A stretch of 21,007 nucleotides of DNA from an archaeon (GCA_021792315.1 JAJYUX010000021.1:1-21007), one strand, 5' to 3'; shown: positions 1 through 7,473, counted from the first letter of the stretch. A program made the numbers and translations. Notes: generated from the letters alone by a model not told the origin.

Positions 1-37
1 TCCGATAGCAGTCAGGTCCGGCAGGATCAACCGGAGT
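1..37 (-). rRNA. 16S rRNA, 5' end only (runs off left edge)
   Basis: Read on the minus strand, positions 37 down to 1 give CTCCGGTTGATCCTGCCGGA followed by CCTGACTGCTATCGGA, which is the universal archaeal 16S start. The CCGGTTGATCCTGCCGG core is diagnostic of the small-subunit rRNA 5' end, and GACTGCTATCGGA is the form I recall from Thaumarchaeota. Only the first ~37 nucleotides are inside the window; the gene continues to the left. The exact mature 5' end is uncertain by a few bases. Confidence 0.93.
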
Positions 38-56
38 TATATTGGGAGTACGATTC

Positions 57-80
57 GCTTCTCTTTTGCGGAAGAAAAGC
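57..80 (-). other. rRNA leader hairpin next to 16S
   Basis: Positions 57-66 (GCTTCTCTTT) pair with 71-80 (GAAGAAAAGC) over ten positions, with one C-A mismatch and one G-T wobble, closing a four-base loop (67-70). The stem lies about 20 nt upstream of the 16S 5' end in the primary transcript. It may take part in leader folding or processing. The long processing stem that normally brackets archaeal 16S cannot be judged because its 3' half is outside the window. Confidence 0.5.
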
Positions 81-112
81 ACAAGCCAACGTCAGATTCA
101 ATTATTCATTGA

Positions 113-143
113 ACCTCCATGTAATGTACGCACGTTTGGAGGT
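113..143 (-). other. rRNA leader hairpin with ACCTCCA/TGGAGGT stem
   Basis: Positions 113-119 (ACCTCCA) and 137-143 (TGGAGGT) are perfect inverted repeats of 7 bp around a 17-nt loop. The hairpin lies in the transcribed leader between the rRNA promoter and 16S. The stem contains a CCTCC/GGAGG pair, the same as the anti-Shine-Dalgarno/Shine-Dalgarno core. That may be chance. A structural role in rRNA leader folding is inferred. Confidence 0.45.
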
Positions 144-229
144 CCTAATCTCATTGCACGGGCTATGCCCTTACGCTTGACGTGGACGCCGCCAACAAAA
201 ACATGCGGGCCGATTGTGTGGTCGGATAG

Positions 230-243
230 GTGTTATAAGTATT
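230..243 (-). promoter_or_regulatory. Probable TATA box of the rRNA operon
   Basis: On the minus strand this reads AATACTTATAACAC, an archaeal TATA-like element with an A-rich stretch just upstream (AAAGCAAT) that could serve as BRE. A start about 25 nt downstream (near 205-210) would give a leader of roughly 170 nt that contains both hairpins. It is the best TATA match in the 300 bp upstream of 16S. Confidence 0.5.
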
Positions 244-375
244 GCTTTGGATTCCGATCTGCGAATTGTTGAATATTTCTCCAAATTGCATGTTGCTTTC
301 AGATCGGTTATCTGTTTTGAAATTTCCAGAATTTTTTATTATCATGATTGGTTTTCATTCTGATTCTAGGTTTTC

Positions 376-753
376 ATGGTGAAGAAATTGTCCAAAGGTG
401 ACAAATCAAAGGACAATCTGCTTTTCTCAGGACACGGATCTCCAGCTCTAATGTCACTAAGCGAACCGGCCTTTGAGTTGCTCCATGAACGATATCACGA
501 GACCTTTGCCATCACGCACAATAGACAGGATCAGGTTCACCTCTTCTTGATCAAAGTGGGACTCTGGTCTTTGGTTTGGACTTTCACTCCAAGAGATTTC
601 GGATCTGACAAGATAGAGATTTCTGATGTACTTGAGAGGCTTGAAGTAATTATGAAAAGCGATAATCGCGAATTCCTTTCAAAACTTGATGCCGCAGTGA
701 GCGGAGCAAGCGAGAGAATAAAAAAGAAGATAAACAGGTTCGCGAGTAAATGA
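376..753 (+). CDS. Hypothetical protein, 125 aa
   Basis: The 125-residue product is not a family I recognise. It has a basic N-terminus (MVKKLSKGDKSKDN), a central part with hydrophobic segment HLFLIKVGLWSLVWTF (about residues 54-69), and a Lys/Arg-rich helical C-terminus (ASERIKKKINRFASK). No signal peptide or clear membrane span is seen; the hydrophobic core segment looks like beta strands of a small soluble domain. The ATG at 376 is followed at once by GTG, either of which could serve. An AT-rich box (ATTTTTTATT, about 330-339) lies ~40 bp upstream and fits a promoter with a short leader. The gene reads away from the rRNA promoter. Amino-acid composition and codon use look like a real gene. 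Confidence 0.65.
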   Translation: MVKKLSKGDKSKDNLLFSGHGSPALMSLSEPAFELLHERYHETFAITHNRQDQVHLFLIKVGLWSLVWTFTPRDFGSDKIEISDVLERLEVIMKSDNREFLSKLDAAVSGASERIKKKINRFASK

Positions 754-922
754 TCTAGGATCCTGAATCTCAGTTCGTTTCTTGTATCTTGGTCGTGCTA
801 CCTACAACAGCGCCCTAATTTGTACATGCCAGAATGAGATGATTTGCCGTCTAAATAGAAATCCAGTCAAAGTGAATGTACAGCAGACCAGCAAAGAGGA
901 GTACCAACTGAACTGTACGAGA

Positions 923-1126
923 TCAATTTATTTTTACCGCAATTGGGCTAGGAGGAGAAGCTGGTTCAAAAGACAGAAAGCCACAGTAGTATGCTATTAA
1001 GACAGCACACACAAGGCATAGGACTCCTCCAAATACGCCAGACAGGCCAGACTTACTCGCCACACGCGTTGCTTCTGTCTTTGAGGGATACTTCACGATA
1101 AGTTTGACATCAATTGCCACTCCCAA
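923..1126 (-). CDS. Possible small single-span membrane protein, 67 aa
   Basis: From a TTG start (1126) the frame encodes a polar N-terminus, one hydrophobic span (GVFGGVLCLVCAVLIAYYCG, about residues 30-49) and a Pro/Ser-rich tail. No family is recognised. Support is only compositional: a clean transmembrane segment preceded by Lys/Arg residues. The start codon is weak and an overlapping plus-strand ORF occupies part of the same DNA. It may be a remnant or not a gene at all. Confidence 0.25.
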   Translation of the reverse strand: MGVAIDVKLIVKYPSKTEATRVASKSGLSGVFGGVLCLVCAVLIAYYCGFLSFEPASPPSPIAVKIN

Positions 1127-1494
1127 GGCGGTATGCCATTCGATCTACTTTAAGGAGCTGGCAAATCCATACAACCAAGAATTAGAGCACTATTCCATTA
1201 CGAAAGACCATGAGAAACTTTCCAACAGCTGCGTGATTGGTAGTAATGGAAGATGTAGCTTGGGCCAGTGATGTTGTATACCTGTTTCTCCATGGCATCC
1301 CGTTGTTGGGGTCAGAGTAATTCCCAAGGCAACAGCGAAAAGATCTGCAAACAGTTGCCACATTGCCCTTGGCTTCATATGGAATGCCAAATCAAGATTG
1401 TATTTGTGGATCATCCGCCTCTAAACTTCGCGTCCAAGTGAACGCCCGATTGCAAGTGAGGTTCTCGGCATGTGTGCCAGCCCTGAAGGCGCAA

Positions 1495-1505
1495 AGATAT
1501 TTTAC
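1495..1505 (+). promoter_or_regulatory. TATA-like box for the gene at 1529
   Basis: The segment AGATATTTTAC is centred about 28 bp upstream of the ATG at 1529. That spacing would place the transcription start at or within a few bases of the ATG, so the mRNA would be leaderless. No Shine-Dalgarno-like sequence precedes the ATG, which agrees. Confidence 0.45.
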
Positions 1506-1528
1506 CGCTCCCGTATTACATCCAGTCC

Positions 1529-1933
1529 ATGACCGATCCACTCACTGGAAAAGAACTAGTCCAGAAATCATACGAATACGTTGACAAATTGACCAAGGAG
1601 TGTGCCAAAGTCTTGCTCGAAGATTTCAACAAGACTCACAAGAAATTCCAAGTAGGAAATCTAGCAGATGAAACGGCCGCCAGCACAGTTCAATGGTTTG
1701 ACAAGCGCGACAAGAACGTAAGGATCTCTTATGATCGAAACTCAGTGATGAGAGTCCAGCCAACACAGATGCGGATGAGATTCAAGGGCACCACAAAAGA
1801 CGCAGATTTCTCTTTGGATGCGACAGTAGGGGCCTTTGTAATCCCTGGCACAGAAGTCAATGATCAAACCACTTGCTTTGTAAAGACGTTAGTCATAAAC
1901 GCGGACAAGAATAATTTCACAAAGAGAAAATGA
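1529..1933 (+). CDS. Hypothetical protein, 134 aa
   Basis: No family is recognised. The first ~45 residues are helical and charged (MTDPLTGKELVQKSYEYVDK, then KVLLEDFNKTHKKF). The rest looks beta-rich (TVQWFDKRDKNVRISYDRN, then FSLDATVGAFVIPGTEV) and resembles a small soluble alpha/beta domain. There is no signal peptide or transmembrane span. The ATG is supported by a TATA-like box ~28 bp upstream. Its stop lies 13 bp before the aminotransferase start at 1947 on the same strand, so the two may be co-transcribed, which would make it a candidate accessory protein of that module. Function unknown. Confidence 0.7.
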   Translation: MTDPLTGKELVQKSYEYVDKLTKECAKVLLEDFNKTHKKFQVGNLADETAASTVQWFDKRDKNVRISYDRNSVMRVQPTQMRMRFKGTTKDADFSLDATVGAFVIPGTEVNDQTTCFVKTLVINADKNNFTKRK

Positions 1934-1946
1934 GAGTAAAGGCTTA

Positions 1947-3311
1947 ATGCGAATATTGGACGCCTTAAACGCGGAAAAGCTATACCGCCGCAGCACGAAG
2001 AGATCCTTCAAGATGTTTGTCGAAGCATGCAAGATCATGCCTGGCGGCCAGAGTCATAACGCTCGATTTTTTGCACCCTATCCGTTCTACGCTTCAAAAG
2101 CATCTGGCAAACATGTCTGGGATGTTGACGGGAACAGGTACACCGATTACTGGATGGGGCACACCGCACTTATTTTCGGACACTCACCCCCATTTGTTGT
2201 CAGAGCTCTGAAAGATCAATCTTCTAAAGGGCTTCTTTATGGCGCGCCAAACATGTACGCGTACGAACTTGCACGTTTGGTTAACCAAATTGTGCCGAGC
2301 GCTGAATCAATTAGATTTTGCAGCACGGGGGCCGAAGCTACTATGTACGCAGTCAGGCTCGCCAGAGGTTTTACGAAAAAAAAGATTGTAGTCAAGATGG
2401 CAGGAGGTTGGCACGGATACAACTCTGCTCTGACTGTTGGGGTGAGCAATCCCTACGAAGTTCCTGAAAGCAATGGTCTCGATTCAGAGGAGGAACTCCA
2501 TGTGAAGCTGGGTCGATTCAACAACATCGAGGAGACAAAGAAAATTCTGGAAGAGAATGCTGAAGACATTGCATGTGTAATAATCGAACCAGTCATGGGC
2601 TCGGGCGGCGTTCTACCCGTATCCGAGTCATATCTGAGATTTCTTCGCGACGAGTGCTCCAGAATGGGAGCTCTCCTAATCTTTGATGAGATCATCACCG
2701 GTTTCCGTCTCGCGTTGGGAGGAGCGCAAGAGCGCTACAAAATCAAGCCCGACATCTCAACACTGGGGAAGATCCTTGGCGGGGGGTTGCCCGTTTCCGC
2801 AGTGGTAGGAAGATCTGATATTCTAGATTTGGTAGACACCAACAAGCACAGGGAAAAAACTGAGCGGGTTTGGATAGGAGGAGGTACGTTCTCGGAAAAT
2901 GCTTTGTGCATGTGTGCTGGCATTGCAACACTAAGCCACCTCATTGAACAAAAGAAAACGATCTACCCGCGACTCGAAAGACTTGGAACTAAATTGAGAA
3001 AATCGACGGACAAGGTTTTAGCCGAAAACGGTTACAAGACGAAGACAACTGGCGCTGGATCTTTGTTTGCCACTCATTTTCTGAGCAAGGAGCAGACAGG
3101 CATCGACACTCCAGAGGAAGTCAATGCTTCAGATCGTATGACAGAAAAGAGGTATTACTTTTCCTTGATAGCTGAGCACGGAATCTACTTCCTGCCAGGG
3201 CATATAGGCGCGATTTCAAGCGCTCATACGAATCATGATGTGGATGAATTTATCGAAGCGACCGCATCTTTCGGAAAGAAGCAAATCGTTAATCCGGCGG
3301 TATCTCTTTGA
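1947..3311 (+). CDS. Class III PLP aminotransferase, GSA-2,1-aminomutase-like
   Basis: The 454-aa product is a fold-type I, class III PLP enzyme close to glutamate-1-semialdehyde aminomutases (HemL). Visible landmarks are N-terminal MPGGQSHNAR (31-40), the cofactor-phosphate motif STGAEATMYAVRLAR (126-140), WHGY (155-158), the pyridine-N aspartate in LLIFDEIITGFR (Asp247), and the Schiff-base lysine in TLGKILGGGLP (Lys275). The GGTFSEN segment is also typical. It differs from canonical HemL where that family reads F-x-G-x-YHGH: here it is MAGGWHGYNS. It may therefore act on another amino acid or amine rather than in haem synthesis. It shares a locus with an APC permease (convergent, 23-bp 3' overlap) and a ligand-sensing regulator, which suggests uptake and conversion of an amino acid. 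The substrate cannot be named from sequence alone. Confidence 0.88.
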   Translation: MRILDALNAEKLYRRSTKRSFKMFVEACKIMPGGQSHNARFFAPYPFYASKASGKHVWDVDGNRYTDYWMGHTALIFGHSPPFVVRALKDQSSKGLLYGAPNMYAYELARLVNQIVPSAESIRFCSTGAEATMYAVRLARGFTKKKIVVKMAGGWHGYNSALTVGVSNPYEVPESNGLDSEEELHVKLGRFNNIEETKKILEENAEDIACVIIEPVMGSGGVLPVSESYLRFLRDECSRMGALLIFDEIITGFRLALGGAQERYKIKPDISTLGKILGGGLPVSAVVGRSDILDLVDTNKHREKTERVWIGGGTFSENALCMCAGIATLSHLIEQKKTIYPRLERLGTKLRKSTDKVLAENGYKTKTTGAGSLFATHFLSKEQTGIDTPEEVNASDRMTEKRYYFSLIAEHGIYFLPGHIGAISSAHTNHDVDEFIEATASFGKKQIVNPAVSL

Positions 3312-4821
3312 AGGCAAGGGAGATATCTACCCCCTTTTTCTTGTGCATCTTTCTTGAAATGGTATAGATTATCACGCCTGCGACAAACGTGCAGATTATG
3401 TAACCATATGCGAGAGAGTTCCCTCCCCACACATCATGATAGTCAAAAAATTCGTATGTTAAGTATCCGAAAACCATCATCTGCAAAACGCCCGCAATCG
3501 CAAGAATGAGCTTCTTTGATTGCTTTTCATGTCTGACTGCGTACACAACTGCAGCTAGGCCTACAAAAACAAAGTAGATCATAGCGGCAACAATTGCACC
3601 GTAGAGAGAAGAAATAGTCCCATAGAGAAACGAAGCCAGTCCTATTAGTACAACCGTGACCACAAGATCTACTAGATGTGCAACAACCGGCGACGCGTAC
3701 TTCGGACTTACATAGGAAAGCCTCTCAGGAAGGAATCTGTCGAAAGATTGGGCTAAGAGATATCTGGAAATTGTGATGATACCGAACGCCAAAACCGCTG
3801 TGGTGAAGAGTATCCATCCCAGCCCAATTATTAGTTCTATGACAAGATTACCGGAGACGCCCATGGCTAACGTCCAGAAATTGAATGAATGATCGTAAAC
3901 GAGACTTGCGTTAGTGAGAGCGCCGTTCGTGAAGGCAAACCCTCCCACATAGTACATTGTTGCCAGTGGAGCTGTGACCAGAATGAATGTTAGTACTAGC
4001 GATATCGGAGCGTTCCATGCGATTGCTCTCTTCCCTTTGATTTCAGAGCCCACTGAAGGCGTTGCGTTGAACCAAGGATAACTGAAGAGCGCGAAAAACG
4101 GGAGTATTAGAAGAGTATTCCCGAGGTTGAAATCTGATCCCTGATAAGAAGCGGTCACTGAGTCGTATGTCACGTTTGCTATTCCCAAGTGGTCAATGTA
4201 GCTGACTACTCCTGTTTTACCGGCTAGAAGAAGCGTTGCAATTGAAATTATCAGCGCCGACAGCCCCACTATCCAGAACACCGAAATTATCCTGAATCCT
4301 GCCTTAGGTCTCACGATGTTCAGCAAAACTAGTGCGACCAGAATGACTGACGCGAAGAGAAACTGTAGAATAGGATTGACACCCGATGTTGATAGTGAAT
4401 TAAAGCTCGTGTTCCCAATAGCAACTCCAACTGAGCCTATAGCAAAAACCACTGAAAGAGCGATCAGTGCAAGATAGGGCATTGTCTCCATAGTCATTCC
4501 CATGAAAGATAGTGAACTTCCGAGAAAGCCACCGAGAGAACGTGACAGCCAAACATAGTCTCCACCCGTTCGCGAAACTCGTCTCTGCATAATTGTGTAG
4601 ACAACCACTTGCGGAATCGCAATCAACGCTGCAATAATCGAACCATATACAAGATTCACTCCGTTCACAGTTGGGAGTAAAATCATCGTGAACCCGATTA
4701 AAGCAAGAGCTGCGCCAACCGACATGTAGCTTATGTTGATAGCTAGTGTATCAAGAAAGGAAACTTGCTTTACGAGCCCAGTTGTCTCTCTAACAAAAGC
4801 ATCTGATTTGGATTCGTCCAT
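3289..4821 (-). CDS. APC-superfamily amino-acid permease
   Basis: This is a 510-aa integral membrane protein with about 12 hydrophobic spans. The N-terminus RETTGLVKQVSFLDTLAINI (11-30) and the SRTGGDYVWLSRSLGG segment (83-98) are hallmarks of the amino acid-polyamine-organocation family, where the GG-Y motif lies in the substrate path. Family members use proton or sodium gradients, or antiport, to move amino acids or amines. The C-terminus ends in a basic cytosolic tail (RKMHKKKG). The ATG at 4821 is preceded within 5 bp by a perfect 18-bp palindrome, and a divergent regulator starts 81 bp away. Its 3' end overlaps the aminotransferase by 23 bp tail to tail, so each mRNA could be antisense to the other's end. 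Substrate unknown. Confidence 0.9.
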   Translation of the reverse strand: MDESKSDAFVRETTGLVKQVSFLDTLAINISYMSVGAALALIGFTMILLPTVNGVNLVYGSIIAALIAIPQVVVYTIMQRRVSRTGGDYVWLSRSLGGFLGSSLSFMGMTMETMPYLALIALSVVFAIGSVGVAIGNTSFNSLSTSGVNPILQFLFASVILVALVLLNIVRPKAGFRIISVFWIVGLSALIISIATLLLAGKTGVVSYIDHLGIANVTYDSVTASYQGSDFNLGNTLLILPFFALFSYPWFNATPSVGSEIKGKRAIAWNAPISLVLTFILVTAPLATMYYVGGFAFTNGALTNASLVYDHSFNFWTLAMGVSGNLVIELIIGLGWILFTTAVLAFGIITISRYLLAQSFDRFLPERLSYVSPKYASPVVAHLVDLVVTVVLIGLASFLYGTISSLYGAIVAAMIYFVFVGLAAVVYAVRHEKQSKKLILAIAGVLQMMVFGYLTYEFFDYHDVWGGNSLAYGYIICTFVAGVIIYTISRKMHKKKGVDISLAFKEIPPD

Positions 4822-4826
4822 GTTAT

Positions 4827-4844
4827 TCCGAACATATGTTCGGA
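4827..4844. promoter_or_regulatory. Perfect 18-bp palindrome, probable operator
   Basis: The sequence TCCGAACATATGTTCGGA is a perfect inverted repeat with no spacer. It ends 5 bp before the permease ATG and overlaps the expected permease transcription start, given the TATA-like box at 4854-4863. It lies between the permease and a divergent winged-helix regulator. A dimeric repressor bound here would block initiation of the permease. That the neighbouring regulator is the ligand of this site is inference. Confidence 0.65.
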
Positions 4845-4853
4845 TTTTTCGTT

Positions 4854-4863
4854 AGATATTTAT
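4854..4863. promoter_or_regulatory. Shared TATA-like element of divergent promoter
   Basis: GATATTTATT on the plus strand reads AATAAATATC on the minus strand, so it can act as a TATA box in both directions. It is about 38 bp upstream of the permease ATG, with a start inside the palindrome, and about 45 bp upstream of the regulator TTG. It is the only strong AT-rich box in the 81-bp intergenic region. Confidence 0.5.
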
Positions 4864-4902
4864 TGGTGTTCCTGAGACCTGTTACGAAAGGGTGCCGAGA
4901 TT

Positions 4903-5937
4903 TTGCGTGCTGAAGAGAAGATATTGTCAGCTCTCGCCGATAATAGTAGGGAGATGTTCCAAAGCGAGATAGTAAGGCGCACCGGTCTCTCAAGAAGCCG
5001 GACATCAGAAATTCTGACTTCGCTGGAAGGGAGAGCTCTAGTTTCTAGATTCCAGCAGGGAAGAAATTACAGTGTTAACTTAAACGCACATCCTAGGGGG
5101 AAGGATACACTACGAAAAAAGAAACAACTTCGTTTGGGCTTCACAAGGGCTGCAGAGTATCCGTTCGTAATTCCATTTCGAAGACACATGAGGGATGATT
5201 TCGGGATCGAAATGGAGTTTGAAATTTACGAGAATGGCCTGGATGTGGCGAGAGACCTTTCGACTTTGAGACTTGATCTTGGAATCGCTCCAATTCTCAC
5301 AAGTTTCATGTACTGCTCTCTCCGAGCTCCATTCAGTTTGATTGCACCTGCAGGGTCTGGTGGGTGCTGTGTTATATCCAGAAAGAAACCGAACGATTTG
5401 CTCTCCTCAGAACTCAAGGTGGCCACTACAAAGCTGTCGACCATGGAACTCCTGCTAAAATCCTCAGTCAGAGAACACTTTCTCCCCGCCGAAAGTAGGG
5501 CTATTTACACCCCGAGTCCTCAAAATATGATGATGGGACTCAGATCAAAAAGATTTGATGCCGCATGCATCTGGGAACCCTACGCAACCATATTAGCAAG
5601 AAAGTACGGAATGTCCAAAGTTGTAAATTACAGAGACATTGGAGCCCATGTATGTTGTGCCCTTTCGGCAGGAAACCACATTAGCGATCCAATGTTACGA
5701 AGAATATCCTCAAGGTTTGAGCAGTCTGTGATCGAGTATGCTGAGAATCCAGATTCGTATTTGGTTCAATACTCTTCGCTAGCAGGGTTCGAACCCAAGA
5801 TTATCCGTGAAGTGTCCTCAGAATACTCTTATCCTACAGAGCTTGATGCAAACCTGATTTCGAAACAGTTTGAGCGCGCAGGAATTCTGACTCCGATTCC
5901 TTCGACAGTGAAAGACATGATTCGGCGAGTAACCTAG
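4903..5937 (+). CDS. One-component regulator: winged HTH + SsuA/THI5-like binding domain
   Basis: The first ~60 residues form a MarR/ArsR-like winged helix: EKILSALADNSREMFQSEIV, recognition helix region GLSRSRTSEILTSLEGRAL, then the wing VSRFQQGRNYSV. From about residue 78 the protein resembles type II periplasmic binding proteins of the SsuA/NMT1-THI5 group. It opens with a strand (LRLGFTRAAEYPFVIPF), continues with LDLGIAP, ATTKLSTMELLL and FDAACIWEPYATILARK, and has no signal peptide. Binding-protein domains fused to DNA-binding domains act as intracellular small-molecule sensors. The best start is TTG at 4903, since in-frame codons back to the stop at 4873 include no ATG or GTG. It is divergent from the permease, and the palindrome between them is the likely target. 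The ligand is not deducible; taurine/alkanesulfonate- or pyrimidine-type ligands are known for relatives. Confidence 0.78.
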   Translation: MRAEEKILSALADNSREMFQSEIVRRTGLSRSRTSEILTSLEGRALVSRFQQGRNYSVNLNAHPRGKDTLRKKKQLRLGFTRAAEYPFVIPFRRHMRDDFGIEMEFEIYENGLDVARDLSTLRLDLGIAPILTSFMYCSLRAPFSLIAPAGSGGCCVISRKKPNDLLSSELKVATTKLSTMELLLKSSVREHFLPAESRAIYTPSPQNMMMGLRSKRFDAACIWEPYATILARKYGMSKVVNYRDIGAHVCCALSAGNHISDPMLRRISSRFEQSVIEYAENPDSYLVQYSSLAGFEPKIIREVSSEYSYPTELDANLISKQFERAGILTPIPSTVKDMIRRVT

Positions 5938-5960
5938 TGCCAATGCTCTATTTTCCACAA

Positions 5961-6962
5961 TTACACTAGAAGGCTGCTCGCTGGTCGCAGATCTTTTACT
6001 GTCTTCAATCCCGCAGGCGAATCGATTACTCTAGGTATGGAGTTGACAATTATCGCTGCTGTAGCAATATCTCCTGGTGTCCCATTAATTATCCGGAGAG
6101 AAATGTTTGGGGTTCCCGCTATTTCAATTTCATCGTAAGCTTCGAGAGCACCCGCGTACATCTCGATATGATACGAAGCGACTCTCTTTCCTCCAGCAAG
6201 TGCTGCTCCATCCTGAACCAGTCCGATAACTTTGCCTGATTCTATCGTGCCGAAATATTCTGTCTCTACCGGTGACTGCGCAATCTTGGGATATATTCTT
6301 TGATCAATTTTCTCAACTTCTTTGCCCAATGAAGCGCAAGTCAAAGCAAGTGATTCAGGAAGGCCGATATGGCCGAATGTGCCAGACTTCACACGCTCCT
6401 CGAACTCTGCCGGTGTTAACCCAATTCCAATTTTCATCTGGAAAGGAAGCCTTCGTTTCGTTGCATCCAGAATCCTCGAAGCATGAATTTCTGAAACGCC
6501 CTGACAAACTCCGCTTAGAGTTACAGCTAATGCATCCAAGACAAATCCAGGATTCACGCCCGTTCCCAGTAGTGTTATTCCGTTCTTCTTGGCTTCAAAA
6601 TCAAGTTCCTTTGCTATCTCCTTGTGGGTGAACCAAGGATATGACAGCTCTTCGCATGTGCTCACAACATCAACTCCGGCCTTGCAGAATTCCAGCAGTT
6701 GAGGGCTCGCTTTCGATAAGAGAGATGTGGTGGCATGGAGGACAATATCGGCATGTCTGTAAACGTCTCTCCCATCCTTTTGAACCCTGATCCCCAAAGT
6801 TCTTTCAAGGCCGATCACCGTCCCGAGATCTTTTCCTGTGATTCGTGGATCTGGATCTACCGCGCCGATGAACTCGAGTTGCGAATTTCTGCCGAGTGCA
6901 ACTTTGGCAATGGCTGAGCCAACAGAGCCGAGTCCCACAGAGACAACTTTCCATTTGTCCAC
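5961..6962 (-). CDS. DapB-fold NAD(P)-dependent dehydrogenase
   Basis: The 333-aa protein begins with a Rossmann fold (VVSVGLGSVGSAIAK, with Gly10-x-Gly12-x-x-Gly15), followed by VDPDPRITGKDLG and HADIVLHATTS, as in dihydrodipicolinate reductase-like oxidoreductases. The central ITLLGTGVNPGFVLDALAVT is characteristic of the subgroup that contains 2,4-diaminopentanoate dehydrogenase (ornithine fermentation), rather than of lysine-pathway DapB, which is shorter (~250-270 aa). The likely reaction is reversible oxidative deamination or reduction of an amino-acid-derived substrate in the cytosol; the exact substrate is unknown. The start is GTG (6962). A TTTTAA box at 6994-6999 lies ~34 bp upstream, suggesting a nearly leaderless mRNA. 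It converges on the regulator gene with a 23-bp gap. Confidence 0.78.
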   Translation of the reverse strand: MDKWKVVSVGLGSVGSAIAKVALGRNSQLEFIGAVDPDPRITGKDLGTVIGLERTLGIRVQKDGRDVYRHADIVLHATTSLLSKASPQLLEFCKAGVDVVSTCEELSYPWFTHKEIAKELDFEAKKNGITLLGTGVNPGFVLDALAVTLSGVCQGVSEIHASRILDATKRRLPFQMKIGIGLTPAEFEERVKSGTFGHIGLPESLALTCASLGKEVEKIDQRIYPKIAQSPVETEYFGTIESGKVIGLVQDGAALAGGKRVASYHIEMYAGALEAYDEIEIAGTPNISLRIINGTPGDIATAAIIVNSIPRVIDSPAGLKTVKDLRPASSLLV

Positions 6963-7107
6963 TTGTTCTCAGAATTCTCATCGTAATTGCTGGTTAAAAG
7001 CATCGCCACGGCAAATGGTGAAGAGATTTTGTACTAGTCGACCTGTAAAATTTGGCTCTATTCATCAATAGCGCGCACTACAATCTCGTCCTTAAGGTCT
7101 CTCAAGA

Positions 7108-7473
7108 ATGAGCTCAGCCCCGAATCCAACTGAAAATGTGGAAATCAACACTCTGAACAGATTGATTGAGACTATAGAGGATGTAAAGAATGGTCTTGAC
7201 GTTGATGTCATTGCGAGCTGGTATAGCGTCATCGAAAGTCAGACAAGAGCAATATGTCCCACTCAAGAGCTGCGAGACAGCGTTTACGTCGTTCAGAATC
7301 AGTTGCTGCCTATGAAATTCGAGTTCAAAATGTCGAAACGTGCAATTCCTTATGTTATCGATATAATAGAAAGCAACCTTAATGCAATGCCTTTTGCAAC
7401 GAGATTGTATTTCCAGAAATTTGAGGAAATACTACAGAAAGAACAATCCAGCTATCTAGCTAAGACAGTCTAG
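7108..7473 (+). CDS. Hypothetical protein, 121 aa
   Basis: This is a soluble, mostly helical protein of 121 residues with no recognised domain. It has an acidic amphipathic N-terminal half (NRLIETIEDVKNGLDVDVIASWYSVIESQ) and a second helical half (YVIDIIESNLNAMPFATRLYFQKFEEILQKE). One Cys (C50, in RAICPTQ) is the only metal-ligand-type residue of note. No signal peptide or membrane span is present. The start is ATG; an AT-rich box (GTAAAATTT, about 7046-7054) lies ~58 bp upstream. It stands alone between a divergent dehydrogenase and a convergent Fe-S carrier gene. Composition and codon use look genuine, and it could be a lineage-specific archaeal protein. Confidence 0.65.
   Translation: MSSAPNPTENVEINTLNRLIETIEDVKNGLDVDVIASWYSVIESQTRAICPTQELRDSVYVVQNQLLPMKFEFKMSKRAIPYVIDIIESNLNAMPFATRLYFQKFEEILQKEQSSYLAKTV

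Larger units (their letters stand above)
754..1528. other. Gene-poor stretch of 775 bp
   Basis: I see no convincing conserved gene here. Short ORFs overlap on both strands (782-1000 plus, 923-1126 minus, 1190-1414 minus) without a recognisable family. Only 923-1126 shows protein-like organisation, with a single membrane span, and it is listed separately at low confidence. No tRNA cloverleaf or known archaeal RNA motif (5S, SRP, RNase P) was recognised by eye. A small hairpin GGCA-TGTG-TGCC occurs at 1467-1478. The last ~35 bp hold the promoter of the next gene. Confidence 0.6.

Noticed and set aside
42..345. Short ORFs on both strands in the 16S leader (42-272 plus, 163-345 minus)
   Set aside because: They overlap the rRNA leader, hairpins and promoter and lack any protein-like signal.
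1190..1414. 74-aa minus-strand ORF
   Set aside because: It has irregular composition, no motif, no promoter-like box at a sensible distance, and overlaps other weak ORFs.
5785..5796. GGGTTCGAACCC, a perfect palindrome that resembles a tRNA T-arm
   Set aside because: It encodes AGFEPK in frame inside the regulator gene, and no acceptor, D-arm or anticodon arm can be built around it.
6272..6631. 119-aa plus-strand ORF
   Set aside because: It lies wholly antisense to the DapB-fold dehydrogenase and has no protein-like motif or separate promoter.
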